Assembly: GCA_014305025.1 (NCBI GenBank)
Contig: JACRTY010000001.1
Span: forward strand, 1 to 64,000
Source of the DNA: Candidatus Nyctobacter psychrophilus
Lineage (GTDB): Bacteria > Vulcanimicrobiota > Vulcanimicrobiia > Vulcanimicrobiales > Vulcanimicrobiaceae
Length of the DNA stretch: 64,000 nucleotides
Direction: 5' to 3'
This document shows positions 17,566 through 25,828 of the stretch, in pieces. Under the pieces are notes generated by a model. It saw only the letters and a list, made by a program, of their open reading frames with translations, searched no databases and was not told where the DNA came from. The position numbers and the translations under genes are program-made. How positions within the stretch are numbered: position 1 is the first letter of the stretch; every line of letters starts with the position of its first letter.

Positions 17566-18944
17566 GGCGCCCGGACCGCTGTGCGACCGTTGAACGGCCA
17601 ATGCGCAGAGCGCAAGGCCCAGAGTCCGTACACGGCGACGCCCGCGCCCAGACTGACGACTCCAAAGAGCATGGCGGCAGAACCGGCCGCCGTAAAGATG
17701 TACAGCCAGCCCGCCAGCGCTACGATTGCGGGCAGCGGAAACAACCACATGCGGTACGGGGCGCGGACGTTGCGGGCGCGCACCATGCAGAGTGCAGCGA
17801 TCTGCGCGGCGGAACCGACCAGCACGATGCCGGTGGTTAAGGCGTTAATCACTTGGTCCAGCGGAAAAAGACAGGCCGGCAACGCGATCAGCCCCATCAC
17901 GACGAGCGACACGTCCGGAAATCGGCCGCTGGGGTGCACGTGCGCGAACGGCCGCAGGAACACGCCGTCCGCCGCGGCCGCGTACGGCACGCGCGAGTAG
18001 CCCAGCAGATTTCCGTACACCGAAGCAAAGGCCGTCACGAGGATGAGGGCCGTCACGATGACCGCCGCCCCCGCACCGAAGGACCGTTCCACCACGGCGG
18101 CGGCGACGTGTTGTCCGAGCGGCGGCAGCGAGCCGTCGGAAAGCGGCACGAGGGCTTGCCAGCGGATGGCACCCAGCACCCCGCATTGCATGGCGACGTA
18201 CAGGCATGCGACCAGCGCGATCGAGATGAGGATCGAGCGCGGTATGGTGCGGGCGGGATCGCGTACTTCACCGCCGATGCAACTCGACTGATTGTAGCCC
18301 AGGTAGTCATACATCGCGATGATCAGCGCTTGGCCGAAGCCGGCGCCGAAGCCGCTCCAAAACGAATCGTGGCGCGGCAACGCCACGGCAGTCGCCGGCG
18401 AAAAGTGAGCGTAGGCCCCGATGATGACGCACGCCAGCGTGAGCAGCGCGGCGACTGCCATCAGGACGCCGAGCCGCGCCACCGTCGTGATGCCACGATA
18501 CAGCGCGAGCAACGTGATGACTCCGACGCCGACCGCGACGGTCTTGAGGGCAATGGGGGATTGCAGCACGGGGAACAGATAGCCGGCGTAATTCGCAAAG
18601 CCGATGTAGCCCGTCGCTTGATTGAGCGGCGCGACGAAGATCGTCTGCCACACGAACAAAAAAGCCAGCAGCCGCCCGAGCCGTTCGCGTCCGAAGACTT
18701 CGAGCAGATAGCCGTACGTGCCGCCCGAACCCGGATAGAGCGAGCCCAACTCCGCCCACACCAGACCATCGCACAGCGCCAGAACGGCGCCCGCACCCCA
18801 GCCGATGAGCGACAGGGGGCCATGTAGCGCGCCGAGCACGAGCGGAATCGTGATCAGCGGCCCGATCCCGATCATCGAGATCACGTTGAGGGCAATCGCT
18901 CCGCGCAGGCCGACGCCGCGGACGAGCGGCGCGTCTTTTACAAT
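17562..18944 (-). CDS. APC-superfamily amino acid/amine transporter
   Basis: About 460 residues with 12-13 membrane helices. GVGLRGAIALNVISMIGIGPLI is the conserved first helix of the APC family (unwound GIG motif for substrate binding). LVWAELGSLYPGSGGTYGYLLE and DYLGYNQSSCIGGEVRDPART are further APC hallmarks. It would import or exchange an amino acid or amine. Oddity: no in-frame ATG, GTG or TTG occurs between the upstream gene and the middle of helix 1. The best-placed start is an ATT at 18944, overlapping the upstream stop; CTG at residue ~12 is an alternative. The start is therefore provisional. Confidence 0.85.
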   Translation of the reverse strand: MVKDAPLVRGVGLRGAIALNVISMIGIGPLITIPLVLGALHGPLSLIGWGAGAVLALCDGLVWAELGSLYPGSGGTYGYLLEVFGRERLGRLLAFLFVWQTIFVAPLNQATGYIGFANYAGYLFPVLQSPIALKTVAVGVGVITLLALYRGITTVARLGVLMAVAALLTLACVIIGAYAHFSPATAVALPRHDSFWSGFGAGFGQALIIAMYDYLGYNQSSCIGGEVRDPARTIPRSILISIALVACLYVAMQCGVLGAIRWQALVPLSDGSLPPLGQHVAAAVVERSFGAGAAVIVTALILVTAFASVYGNLLGYSRVPYAAAADGVFLRPFAHVHPSGRFPDVSLVVMGLIALPACLFPLDQVINALTTGIVLVGSAAQIAALCMVRARNVRAPYRMWLFPLPAIVALAGWLYIFTAAGSAAMLFGVVSLGAGVAVYGLWALRSAHWPFNGRTAVRAP

Positions 18945-19639
18945 GATGCACTCGCAGGGGGTGCGGTGCTGCGCGGAATCACGAACGTCGATGGCGGGAG
19001 CGACGCTGGAAACTGATACGCGCTCCAGGCGATGCGCTCGTGCGCCCGCGAGCCGTTGGTCAAGCGGGCGGTAATCTGCGCCGTGCGTACGACCCAATAT
19101 CGGTCGGTCCGACCGTAGCGCAGCTCACCGTTGCCGTGGGCGCCGTTGCCTGCAACGCGAAAGCGCACGACCGCCGGCAAGAACGTCGCGGCGTCGAGTT
19201 CCACCGCGGTGACGCTGAATGGCGCCGCGGCGCGCGCAATGGTCTTGAAGACGTACGCATGGTGCCGCAATCCGATAAATTTGAAGTCGTATGCGGACGG
19301 GCGCGGTGCGACGGCGAGGATGTCGTAGCGGTCCACGGGGTTCTCGACGATCCGAATCGACGGGACCGGCAGCGGTACCCCGTCGGCGGCAAGCGTCTCG
19401 TCGCGCTCACGCGGGCCGCTGCGGTACACGCGGTGCGTCTGCTGGAGCGTGCGCAGACCGAGTTGTTCGACGGTAAATTGAAACGAGACGCTCTTGGGCC
19501 GCCGCACGGTAGCAAGCGCATGACCGTAGCGTGCCAGCACCGCGCTGGGCGCAAGCGCGGGTGCGCCGTCGGGATGCGCCGCACGCGCGGCGAGCATGAC
19601 GACCGACGGCGCGAGCAGCAGCAGCCGAAAGCGGTTCAC
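18938..19639 (-). CDS. Exported hypothetical protein
   Basis: 233 residues with an N-terminal signal peptide (MNRFRLLLLAPSVVMLAARAA). The mature part is beta-rich: VSFQFTVEQLGLRTLQQTHRVYRSGPRERDE, then VENPVDRYDILAV, and an alternating-strand C-terminus (GELRYGRTDRYWVVRTAQI). The pattern of long strands is reminiscent of LolA-like lipoprotein carriers or outer-membrane lipoprotein-sorting proteins, but I cannot confirm this. ATG 19639 overlaps the alaS stop (ATGA). Its own stop TAA at 18938 abuts the APC transporter. Confidence 0.7.
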   Translation of the reverse strand: MNRFRLLLLAPSVVMLAARAAHPDGAPALAPSAVLARYGHALATVRRPKSVSFQFTVEQLGLRTLQQTHRVYRSGPRERDETLAADGVPLPVPSIRIVENPVDRYDILAVAPRPSAYDFKFIGLRHHAYVFKTIARAAAPFSVTAVELDAATFLPAVVRFRVAGNGAHGNGELRYGRTDRYWVVRTAQITARLTNGSRAHERIAWSAYQFPASLPPSTFVIPRSTAPPASASL

Positions 19640-22272
19640 TCCGCCAGGGCAGCGCGGATCGCGTCGAGCGCTGCCTCGGCGCCCGCCGGGTTTTTCCCGC
19701 CGCCTTGCGCCTGCGCGGCTTGGCCCCCGCCACGGCCCTCCACCAGGGGTGCCGCCGTTTTGAGCAACGTGCCGGCGTGCACGCCGGCTGCGACCACGTC
19801 AGCAGTCGCGGCGACGAGCAATGCCACGTTCTGCCCGTCGGTCCCGGCGAGCGCGACGACTCCGCTCCCCATCCGTTGCTTGATGCCGTCGGCTAGTTCC
19901 TTTAGGGCCATAGCATCGGCCTCCGGCACGACCGCGGCAACGACGCGCTTGCCGCCGATCGTCTCGGCTCGCCCGACGTAGGTCGCGGCGTCGGCGGATG
20001 CCAGGCGCGCTTTGATTCCCGCCAGCGCCTGCTGCAGTTCGCGCACGTCGCTTTGCAGGCGTTCGACCCGCTGCATCACTTCACCGGGCCGCGCCGAGAG
20101 GCTCTGCGCCAAGCTGCCGACCAGTTCTTGTTGTTCGAGCACATAGTTTTCGGCCGCTTTGGAGACGACCGCTTCGATGCGCCGGATGCCGCTGCCGATC
20201 GAGGCCTCTGAAAGGATCAGGAAGACGCCGAGTTCGCCCGTCGTGTGGGCGTGCGTTCCGCCGCAAAACTCGAGCGACGGGCCGAAGCGAATGACCCGGA
20301 CCGCGTCGCCGTAGTGCTCGCCCGCCATCGAAATCGCGCCGCTTGCCGCTGCGTCGGCCGCCGTCATCACTTGCGTGTGCGCATGGTGATCGTCGCGAAT
20401 CATGGCGTTCACGCGGGCGACGACGTCGCGGCGCTGCTCCGGCGTCAGCGCGCCGCCCGGCGAACGGAAATCGAAGCGCATGCGGTCGATCCCGACCCAC
20501 GAACCCGCTTGCACGACTTCGTCACCAAGCACGTCTTTGAGCGCGCGTTGCAACAGGTGGGCGCTCGTGTGATGGCGCCGGATCTCTTCGCGCCAGGCGG
20601 GATCGACGGCGGTGTGCACGGCATCGCCGACCGACAGCGCGCCGTCGCGCATGACGCCGCGATGCGCGATCGCTTCGCCCGCATACTGCGTGTCGGTGAC
20701 CACGAAGGTGGCGATGCGCCCGTCGCGGTCGATGTACTCGAGAACGCCGTGGTCCCCGATCTGACCGCCCTTCTCGGCGTAGAACGACGTGCTGTCCAGC
20801 ACGACCTGCGCTTCATCCCCGACGGTGATGCTGTCGACGGTACGACCGTCGCGCAGCAGCGAAAGCACCCGGCCGTCGGCTTCGAGTCCGTCGTAGCCGG
20901 TAAACTGCGAAACGGTTGCCGGCAGGTCGGCAACGCTGACGACCGCGCGCTTCTTGTGCGCGTCGGCGCGCGCGCGCTCACGCTGCTGCTCCATCTCCGC
21001 TTCGAAACCGGGAAGATCGACGGGCACATGCGCTTCGGCGGCGATCTCGCGGGTCAGCTCGGCCGGGAATCCGTACGTATCGTGCAGGACGAAAACGTCG
21101 CTGCCCGCGAGTTGCCCACCACGTTCTTGCGCCGTACGTAACAGCTCGGCCAACATCGCGTTGCCGCGCTCGAGCGTCCGGTTGAAGATGAGTTCTTCGG
21201 CTCCCAGGGCGTGCTCGATCTTGCTCCGAGCGGTTTCGAGTTGCGGATACCCCGACGTAAGCGACGCAACGACCGGCGGCACGAGTTCGGTCAGGAAGCC
21301 GCTCGGATATCCCAGCAGCTTTCCGTTACGGATGGCGCGGCGCACGAGAAATCGCAGCACGTAACCGCGGTCCGTGTTGGACGGATAGACGCCGTCGGCC
21401 ACCAGGAACGTCGCCGCGCGGGCATGATCGGCGATGATGCGCCGGCGCACGAGCTGCTCACTCGCCCCGAGCGACGTGCGGCCCACCGCAGGCTGGGCCG
21501 CAATGAGATCGGTGAAGAGATCCGTCTCGTACATCGAGGCGGCGCCGTTGGCGATTGCGAGCAACCGCTCGAAACCGGCACCGGTATCGATGTTCTTCGT
21601 GCGCAGCTCAGCGAGGGTTCCGTCGGCTGCGCGGTTGTACTGTTGAAACACGAGATTCCAAATCTCAACGAAACGGTCGCCCCGATTCGGGCCCACGTCG
21701 CTTGGGGAACTCGCGTGTTGCGCTCCGGTGTCGTAGAAAATCTCGCTCGAGGGACCGCACGGTCCGGTTGGCCCCATCGTCCAGAAGTTCTCATCGCCGA
21801 AACGCGTGATGCGCGCGGCCTCAAGCCCAACTTCACGCTGCCACAACACAGCCGCGTCGTCATCGTTCTCGTGGACGGTCACGTAGAGCTTCGCGGGTTC
21901 GAGTCCGATGACGCTGGTCACGTACTCCCACGCCCAGACGATCGCGTCGCGCTTGTAATAATCGCCGAACGAGAAGTTGCCGAGCATCTCGAGAAACGTC
22001 CCGTGGCGCCCGGTTCTCCCGACGTTTTCGATGTCGGATTTGGCGCCCGCCACGCGCAGACAACGCTGCACGGTCACCACCCGCGGCGCGGGCGGCGGCG
22101 CCTCGCCGAGGAAAGCCGGCACGAACTGCTCCATGCCGGCGATCGTGAAGAGCGTGTTCGACATCGTATCGGGAACAAGCGATGCCGCCGGCGCCTGGAC
22201 GTGTCCCTGGGAAACGAAAAACTCGACGAACGAGCGCCGTACCTCTTGACTGGAAAACCGCATGCGCCTCAT
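19636..22272 (-). CDS. alaS: Alanine-tRNA ligase
   Basis: 878 residues, the normal length for AlaRS. The class II catalytic domain carries FFVSQGHVQAPAASLVPD, FLEMLGNFSFGDYYK and FWTMGPTGPCGPSSEIFYD. The editing domain has the zinc ligands HHTSAHLL and CGGTHAHTTGELG, which hydrolyse mischarged Ser- or Gly-tRNA(Ala). The C-Ala domain ends with a typical GGGGKNPAGA-like motif (QAQGGGKNPAGAEAAL). Starts at 22272 (MRRMRF) or 22263 are both possible; longer frames only add a basic leader. It is downstream of the sigma-factor genes on the same strand. Confidence 0.97.
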   Translation of the reverse strand: MRRMRFSSQEVRRSFVEFFVSQGHVQAPAASLVPDTMSNTLFTIAGMEQFVPAFLGEAPPPAPRVVTVQRCLRVAGAKSDIENVGRTGRHGTFLEMLGNFSFGDYYKRDAIVWAWEYVTSVIGLEPAKLYVTVHENDDDAAVLWQREVGLEAARITRFGDENFWTMGPTGPCGPSSEIFYDTGAQHASSPSDVGPNRGDRFVEIWNLVFQQYNRAADGTLAELRTKNIDTGAGFERLLAIANGAASMYETDLFTDLIAAQPAVGRTSLGASEQLVRRRIIADHARAATFLVADGVYPSNTDRGYVLRFLVRRAIRNGKLLGYPSGFLTELVPPVVASLTSGYPQLETARSKIEHALGAEELIFNRTLERGNAMLAELLRTAQERGGQLAGSDVFVLHDTYGFPAELTREIAAEAHVPVDLPGFEAEMEQQRERARADAHKKRAVVSVADLPATVSQFTGYDGLEADGRVLSLLRDGRTVDSITVGDEAQVVLDSTSFYAEKGGQIGDHGVLEYIDRDGRIATFVVTDTQYAGEAIAHRGVMRDGALSVGDAVHTAVDPAWREEIRRHHTSAHLLQRALKDVLGDEVVQAGSWVGIDRMRFDFRSPGGALTPEQRRDVVARVNAMIRDDHHAHTQVMTAADAAASGAISMAGEHYGDAVRVIRFGPSLEFCGGTHAHTTGELGVFLILSEASIGSGIRRIEAVVSKAAENYVLEQQELVGSLAQSLSARPGEVMQRVERLQSDVRELQQALAGIKARLASADAATYVGRAETIGGKRVVAAVVPEADAMALKELADGIKQRMGSGVVALAGTDGQNVALLVAATADVVAAGVHAGTLLKTAAPLVEGRGGGQAAQAQGGGKNPAGAEAALDAIRAALAE

Positions 22273-22295
22273 CAGTTTTCCAGACCTGGCCGGCG

Positions 22296-22424
22296 CTACT
22301 GCCGGCGGCGGGCGCTTAACTCGCGATTGATCCGTTTTTGTTCTTGGAATCCGCCCCAATACAAAAAGGCGCTGAACACGGCCGCAAAGAGCCCCATCAG
22401 CAGTCCGGCCACTTCGGGAGTCAC
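22296..22424 (-). CDS. 42-residue single-pass membrane protein
   Basis: A short frame in the gap between the sigma factor and alaS, reading VTPEVAGLLMGLFAAVFSAF and then LYWGGFQEQKRINRELSARRRQ. It has one transmembrane helix with an acidic N-terminus and a strongly basic cytoplasmic tail. GAGG lies 8 bases before the GTG and overlaps the sigma-factor stop, and the spacing (10 bp from the sigma stop, 23 bp to alaS) fits an operon member. No family is recognised. Composition and context argue against chance, but it is short. Confidence 0.6.
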   Translation of the reverse strand: MTPEVAGLLMGLFAAVFSAFLYWGGFQEQKRINRELSARRRQ

Positions 22425-22434
22425 GTCGCCAACC

Positions 22435-23256
22435 TCACTTTTCCGACAGAACGTCGCGCAGTTTCTCGAGGGCCTTCTGCTGCAGCCGCGAGACGTGCAT
22501 CTGAGACACGTTAAGCCGCTTGGCGATCTCCGTCTGCGAGACCGATTCGTAGAACCGCAGAAAGAGAATGATGCGTTCCCGCCGCGAGAGGACCTCGAAG
22601 GCCCGTTCCAAGTTGGTTCGGTCTTCGAGATTCGCCAGCGACGGATCGATCTTGCCGATGTACGCCGCGAGGGTCTGCGCGTTCTTGTCGCCTTCGCCGG
22701 TAACTTCGGTATCGAGCGAGAGCAGATTATACGCCTGCCCCAGTTCCTGCGCTTCGAGGATCTCTTCCTCGGAGGCGCTGAGATGCCGCGCGAGTTCCTT
22801 GACCGTCGGCGAGTGACCGAGGTTGACGGTCAGTTTTTCAATCGCGCGGTTGACGGCCAGATTGAGTTCTTGCAAGCGCCGTGGAACCTTGACGGCCCAC
22901 CCTTTGTCGCGGAAATAACGCTTGATTTCGCCGACGATCGTCGGCGTCGCATACGTCGTGAACTCGACCCCGCGCTCGAGATCGAAGCGGTCGATCGCTT
23001 TGATCAAACCGACCGTTCCGACTTGGATCAGGTCATCGAGGGCTTCGCCGCGGTTGGCGAACTTGACGGCCAGATAGCGCACGAGGTTGAGGTGCGCGAC
23101 GACCAGCGCGTCGCGCAGGCGGTCCGCTTCGAGCGCGTTGCGGTCGCGCGCCGCCGCGAGGCGGCCGAACGCGTCGCGCGTGCGCGCGCGATCCCAACGC
23201 TCTTCATAAGCGTGGGTTGCGGATTCCATCGGTTTTGGCGAGTCGTTCGCGATCAC
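22435..23256 (-). CDS. RNA polymerase sigma factor, SigB/SigF (group 3) family
   Basis: 273 residues. Region 2 is LVRYLAVKFANRGEALDDLIQVGTVGLIKAIDRFD with FTTYATPTIVGEIKRYFRDKG for -10 recognition. Region 3 follows (NRAIEKLTVNLGHSPTVKELARHL). Region 4 holds the C-terminal helix-turn-helix SQTEIAKRLNVSQMHVSRLQQ for -35 recognition. There is no region 1.1, as in stress or sporulation sigma factors controlled by partner switching. The GTG start at 23256 overlaps the anti-sigma stop (GTGA), so synthesis is coupled to its likely inhibitor. It should bind core RNA polymerase when released by RsbW. Confidence 0.95.
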   Translation of the reverse strand: MIANDSPKPMESATHAYEERWDRARTRDAFGRLAAARDRNALEADRLRDALVVAHLNLVRYLAVKFANRGEALDDLIQVGTVGLIKAIDRFDLERGVEFTTYATPTIVGEIKRYFRDKGWAVKVPRRLQELNLAVNRAIEKLTVNLGHSPTVKELARHLSASEEEILEAQELGQAYNLLSLDTEVTGEGDKNAQTLAAYIGKIDPSLANLEDRTNLERAFEVLSRRERIILFLRFYESVSQTEIAKRLNVSQMHVSRLQQKALEKLRDVLSEK

Positions 23257-23684
23257 GTACCGACGCGCTTGACCATGACCAGCTCGGTACCCATCTGCGG
23301 ATCGATGCTGTACTCGAGTTCGTCCATCAGCGCTTGAATGAGAAAGATGCCGAGGCCCTCGACGGCCGGTGCTGCGCCGGCCCGCGCCGCCTCCGAGCCC
23401 GTCGCGCGCAGCCGGTAGCGGTGATCGCGAATCACGATGCGGAGATGACTGGTGAGCGTCTCGCAGGTCATGTCGATCGTCTCACCGCCCGCACCGTGTT
23501 GAATGCAGATCGTACACGACTCCGCGATCGCGAGCTTGAGATCTTCGATCTCTTCGACCGAGAACGGAAGCCGATTGGCAATGGCCGCCACCGCCAACCG
23601 GGCGACCGCCACCCATTCGGGTTTACTCGGGATCCGTAGCTCGACCGTGCCGAGATGCTCGGCCATGGCCGCGGCAGCGTTCAT
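23253..23684 (-). CDS. rsbW: Anti-sigma factor / serine kinase (RsbW/SpoIIAB type)
   Basis: 143 residues with a GHKL-type ATPase fold. EEIEDLKLAIAESCTICIQHG is the N-box helix; it keeps the Glu (AES) but has Cys-Thr where Asn is typical (usually EACTNA or EALTNA). EGLGIFLIQALMDELEY is the G2 region. Such proteins bind the sigma factor or phosphorylate the anti-anti-sigma protein on serine. The changed N-box could weaken kinase activity. The 5' end overlaps rsbV and the 3' end overlaps the sigma gene, each by 4 bp. Confidence 0.88.
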   Translation of the reverse strand: MNAAAAMAEHLGTVELRIPSKPEWVAVARLAVAAIANRLPFSVEEIEDLKLAIAESCTICIQHGAGGETIDMTCETLTSHLRIVIRDHRYRLRATGSEAARAGAAPAVEGLGIFLIQALMDELEYSIDPQMGTELVMVKRVGT

Positions 23685-24025
23685 GCAAAGGCTTTCTGGG
23701 CGCCCGTTTCATCGTCGTAGATGCCGAAAATCTTCACGAGGCCCGTGATATCGAAGATCTTCTTGATCTGCGGATTCGTGCAAACGAGGTTGACCGTCCC
23801 TCCGTGTTCTCGTACGCGCTTGAGTCCCCCGATCAGCACGCCCAAACCCGTCGAGTCGATGTATCGAACCTTTTCGAGATTGATCACCAAATTATAATGG
23901 CCCTGATCGATCAGTTCGGTGATGGCGTCCTTGACCTTGGGCGAAGTATAGACGTCGATCTCGCCGCCTAATTCGACGACGTACGCATCGTCGTCTGACT
24001 CGCGCACGTGCACTTTGATATCCAA
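23681..24025 (-). CDS. rsbV: Anti-anti-sigma factor (STAS domain, RsbV/SpoIIAA type)
   Basis: 114 residues forming a single STAS domain. VVELGGEIDVYTSPKVKDAI is the first conserved block, and IDSTGLGVLIGGLKRV contains the serine that RsbW phosphorylates. Unphosphorylated protein would sequester RsbW and free the sigma factor. AGGAGA lies 8 bases before the ATG, a good ribosome-binding site. The gene begins 22 bp after the YtxH-like stop and ends in an ATGA overlap with rsbW. Confidence 0.95.
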   Translation of the reverse strand: MDIKVHVRESDDDAYVVELGGEIDVYTSPKVKDAITELIDQGHYNLVINLEKVRYIDSTGLGVLIGGLKRVREHGGTVNLVCTNPQIKKIFDITGLVKIFGIYDDETGAQKAFA

Positions 24026-24047
24026 GATGTCTCCTATGGAGGAGGAA

Positions 24048-24221
24048 CTATGGCGTTATTGCCTCGATCGGTTTCTTTTCACGAGCGCCTTCGTCCGCTT
24101 TCGCGCGGAGCAACTCGCGCACGTCGGGCGCGGCCGTCGGAGTCAGCAGCATCGCCAGGCAAGCGCCGACCAGTGCTCCGGTCAACCAACCCGCCAAATA
24201 CGTTCCATCCCCGCGTTTCAG
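24048..24221 (-). CDS. YtxH-like small membrane protein, apparent CTG start
   Basis: 57 residues: KRGDGTYLAGWLTGALVGAC then LAMLLTPTAAPDVRELLRAK and a charged tail. The glycine-patterned hydrophobic helix followed by LLTPTAAPDVRELL matches the YtxH (general stress / gas-vesicle-like) family, which tethers a coiled coil to the membrane. The frame is bounded by an in-frame TGA just upstream and has no ATG or GTG at the expected N-terminus. A CTG at 24221 overlaps the DUF948 stop as CTGA and gives (M)KRGDGTYLAGWL, the expected family start. A TTG at about residue 9 is the alternative. Confidence 0.72.
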   Translation of the reverse strand: MKRGDGTYLAGWLTGALVGACLAMLLTPTAAPDVRELLRAKADEGAREKKPIEAITP

Positions 24222-24610
24222 GACGCGAGCTCATGCTCGCTACCGTGCCGCGGTAGCGTCGCGGCATCGTCGGGCTTGGAGCGCCGCAAGCCGCTGACCA
24301 CATTGTTAACCGCCGTACCAACTTGAGTCGCGATGCTCGTCGCCTTGGCCGCCACCGACTCGAGTTGCGCCACCGCCAACCCCGCCCGCGCCAGGGTCGA
24401 GTCCGCCGTGTTGGCAATGCCGCCGACGTGCGTCAACGTGGTTGCGACCGGAACGCCGAGCGTCGCGATCTGTCGATCCACTTCGTCAAGCGTCTTACCG
24501 AGGCGCGAAAGAACGTTGGTCAACGCGATGCAGACGAGCAGAATGGCGACCCCGATGAGCACCGAGCCGATGCCGATGCCGACCGACCACCATTGAGTCG
24601 TTGTGCTCAA
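24218..24610 (-). CDS. DUF948 domain membrane protein
   Basis: 130 residues. An N-terminal transmembrane helix (WWSVGIGIGSVLIGVAILLVCIAL) precedes an amphipathic coiled-coil segment (VLSRLGKTLDEVDRQIATLGVPVATTLTHVGGIA), the hallmark of DUF948 proteins. These often neighbour YtxH genes in stress operons of Gram-positives. Function is unknown. It overlaps the cysteine desulfurase stop (ATGA at 24607-24610) and the YtxH-like gene downstream, so it lies within one translationally coupled run leading to the partner-switching genes. Confidence 0.85.
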   Translation of the reverse strand: MSTTTQWWSVGIGIGSVLIGVAILLVCIALTNVLSRLGKTLDEVDRQIATLGVPVATTLTHVGGIANTADSTLARAGLAVAQLESVAAKATSIATQVGTAVNNVVSGLRRSKPDDAATLPRHGSEHELAS

Positions 24611-25806
24611 GAATGTACCTCCGAGCGGCCCGCACCCGAGCCGGGATGAAATGTACCCAGATCGTCACCGGCGACACGAACTGCGCCGACGACGTCTTCA
24701 ACCATCCGCGCCAAGCGCTCCACGTCCTGCACGCCGGTCGTTTTCCCAAACGAAAAGCGTAAGGTACCATGCCTCACCCAGGGCGGAACGTCGAGCGCCG
24801 CGAGCACGTGGCTCGGCTCACCGGCACCCGAGGCACATGCGCTGCCGGCGGATACCGCCCCGCCCGCGAGGTCGAGCGCGACCAGCAACGTCGTTGCGGA
24901 GGCCCCGCGAAACGCGATGCTGGACACGTTGGGCAAGCGCGGCGCGCCGCGCGCGTTGACCCGGCAGTGCGCGACCCGCGCCAGCACCGTTGCTTCGAAC
25001 CGGTCCCGCAGCGCCGCCAGCCGCGCGCTCTCGAACGGACGCTCGGCGACGGCCAACTCGAAGGCCGTCGCCAAACCGGCGGCGCCGGCGACGTCCTGGG
25101 TTCCGGAGCGTAGTCCGTTCTCTTGACCGCCGCCGACCGCAAGCGGCGCCAGCAGCGTTCCGGGGCGCACGTAGAGCACGCCGACGCCATGGGGTCCGTA
25201 GAACTTGTGTGCCGATAGAGACAGGAGGTCGATGCCCAGCGCCTCGACGTCCAGCGCCAGGGCTGCGGCGGCGGCGACGGCATCGGTGTGGAAGGTCACG
25301 CCGCGCGCGCGGGCAATGCGCGCCAGCTCCGCGATCGGCTGCACCGTCCCCAGCTCATTGTTGGCCAGCATGATGGAGGCGAGCACGGTGCCGGGCTGCA
25401 GCGCTGCGGCGAACGCCCCGGGGCCGATACAGCCGTCGGAATCGACCGGCAGCACCGTCACGGCGAAGCCCTCGGCCTCGAGCCCTTCGCACGCGCGTAG
25501 CACGGCAGGGTGTTCGGTCGCCGCGGTGACGACGCGCGCGCCGGGCGCCTTCCGGGCACGGGCGGCGCCCACGACGGCAAGGTTGTCGGCTTCCGTACCG
25601 CCGCTCGTGAAGACAACGTCCCGTGGGGCTGCACCGAGCAGCCGGGCAACGCTCGCGCGCCCTTCCTCCAGCACGGCCCGCGCCCGTCGCCCCTCGGCGT
25701 GCAGCGAGCTGGCATTTCTGGGAGCGTCGCCGAGATAGGGCAACATCGCCGCCTGTGCCTCGGGGCGCAACGGCGTCGTCGCGGCGTGGTCGGCGTAGAT
25801 GCGCAT
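24607..25806 (-). CDS. Cysteine desulfurase (NifS/IscS family)
   Basis: 399 residues, a PLP-dependent class V aminotransferase-fold enzyme removing sulfur from cysteine for Fe-S clusters or tRNA thiolation. YADHAATTPLRPEA starts the fold. FTSGGTEADNLAVVGAA, ATEHPAVL and DAVAAAAAL supply PLP contacts. SAHKFYGPHGVGVLY holds the Schiff-base lysine and SAGSACASG the persulfide cysteine. It heads the minus-strand operon with the sigma partner-switch genes. Without iscU, sufU or trmU next to it, NifS, IscS and tRNA-related roles cannot be separated. Confidence 0.93.
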   Translation of the reverse strand: MRIYADHAATTPLRPEAQAAMLPYLGDAPRNASSLHAEGRRARAVLEEGRASVARLLGAAPRDVVFTSGGTEADNLAVVGAARARKAPGARVVTAATEHPAVLRACEGLEAEGFAVTVLPVDSDGCIGPGAFAAALQPGTVLASIMLANNELGTVQPIAELARIARARGVTFHTDAVAAAAALALDVEALGIDLLSLSAHKFYGPHGVGVLYVRPGTLLAPLAVGGGQENGLRSGTQDVAGAAGLATAFELAVAERPFESARLAALRDRFEATVLARVAHCRVNARGAPRLPNVSSIAFRGASATTLLVALDLAGGAVSAGSACASGAGEPSHVLAALDVPPWVRHGTLRFSFGKTTGVQDVERLARMVEDVVGAVRVAGDDLGTFHPGSGAGRSEVHS

Positions 25807-25828
25807 CTCTTTACGTTTGGCAGCCTAC

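Noticed and set aside
21211-23337. 708-codon plus-strand frame across alaS and the sigma factor
   Set aside because: Antisense to well-conserved genes and lacks any recognisable domain.
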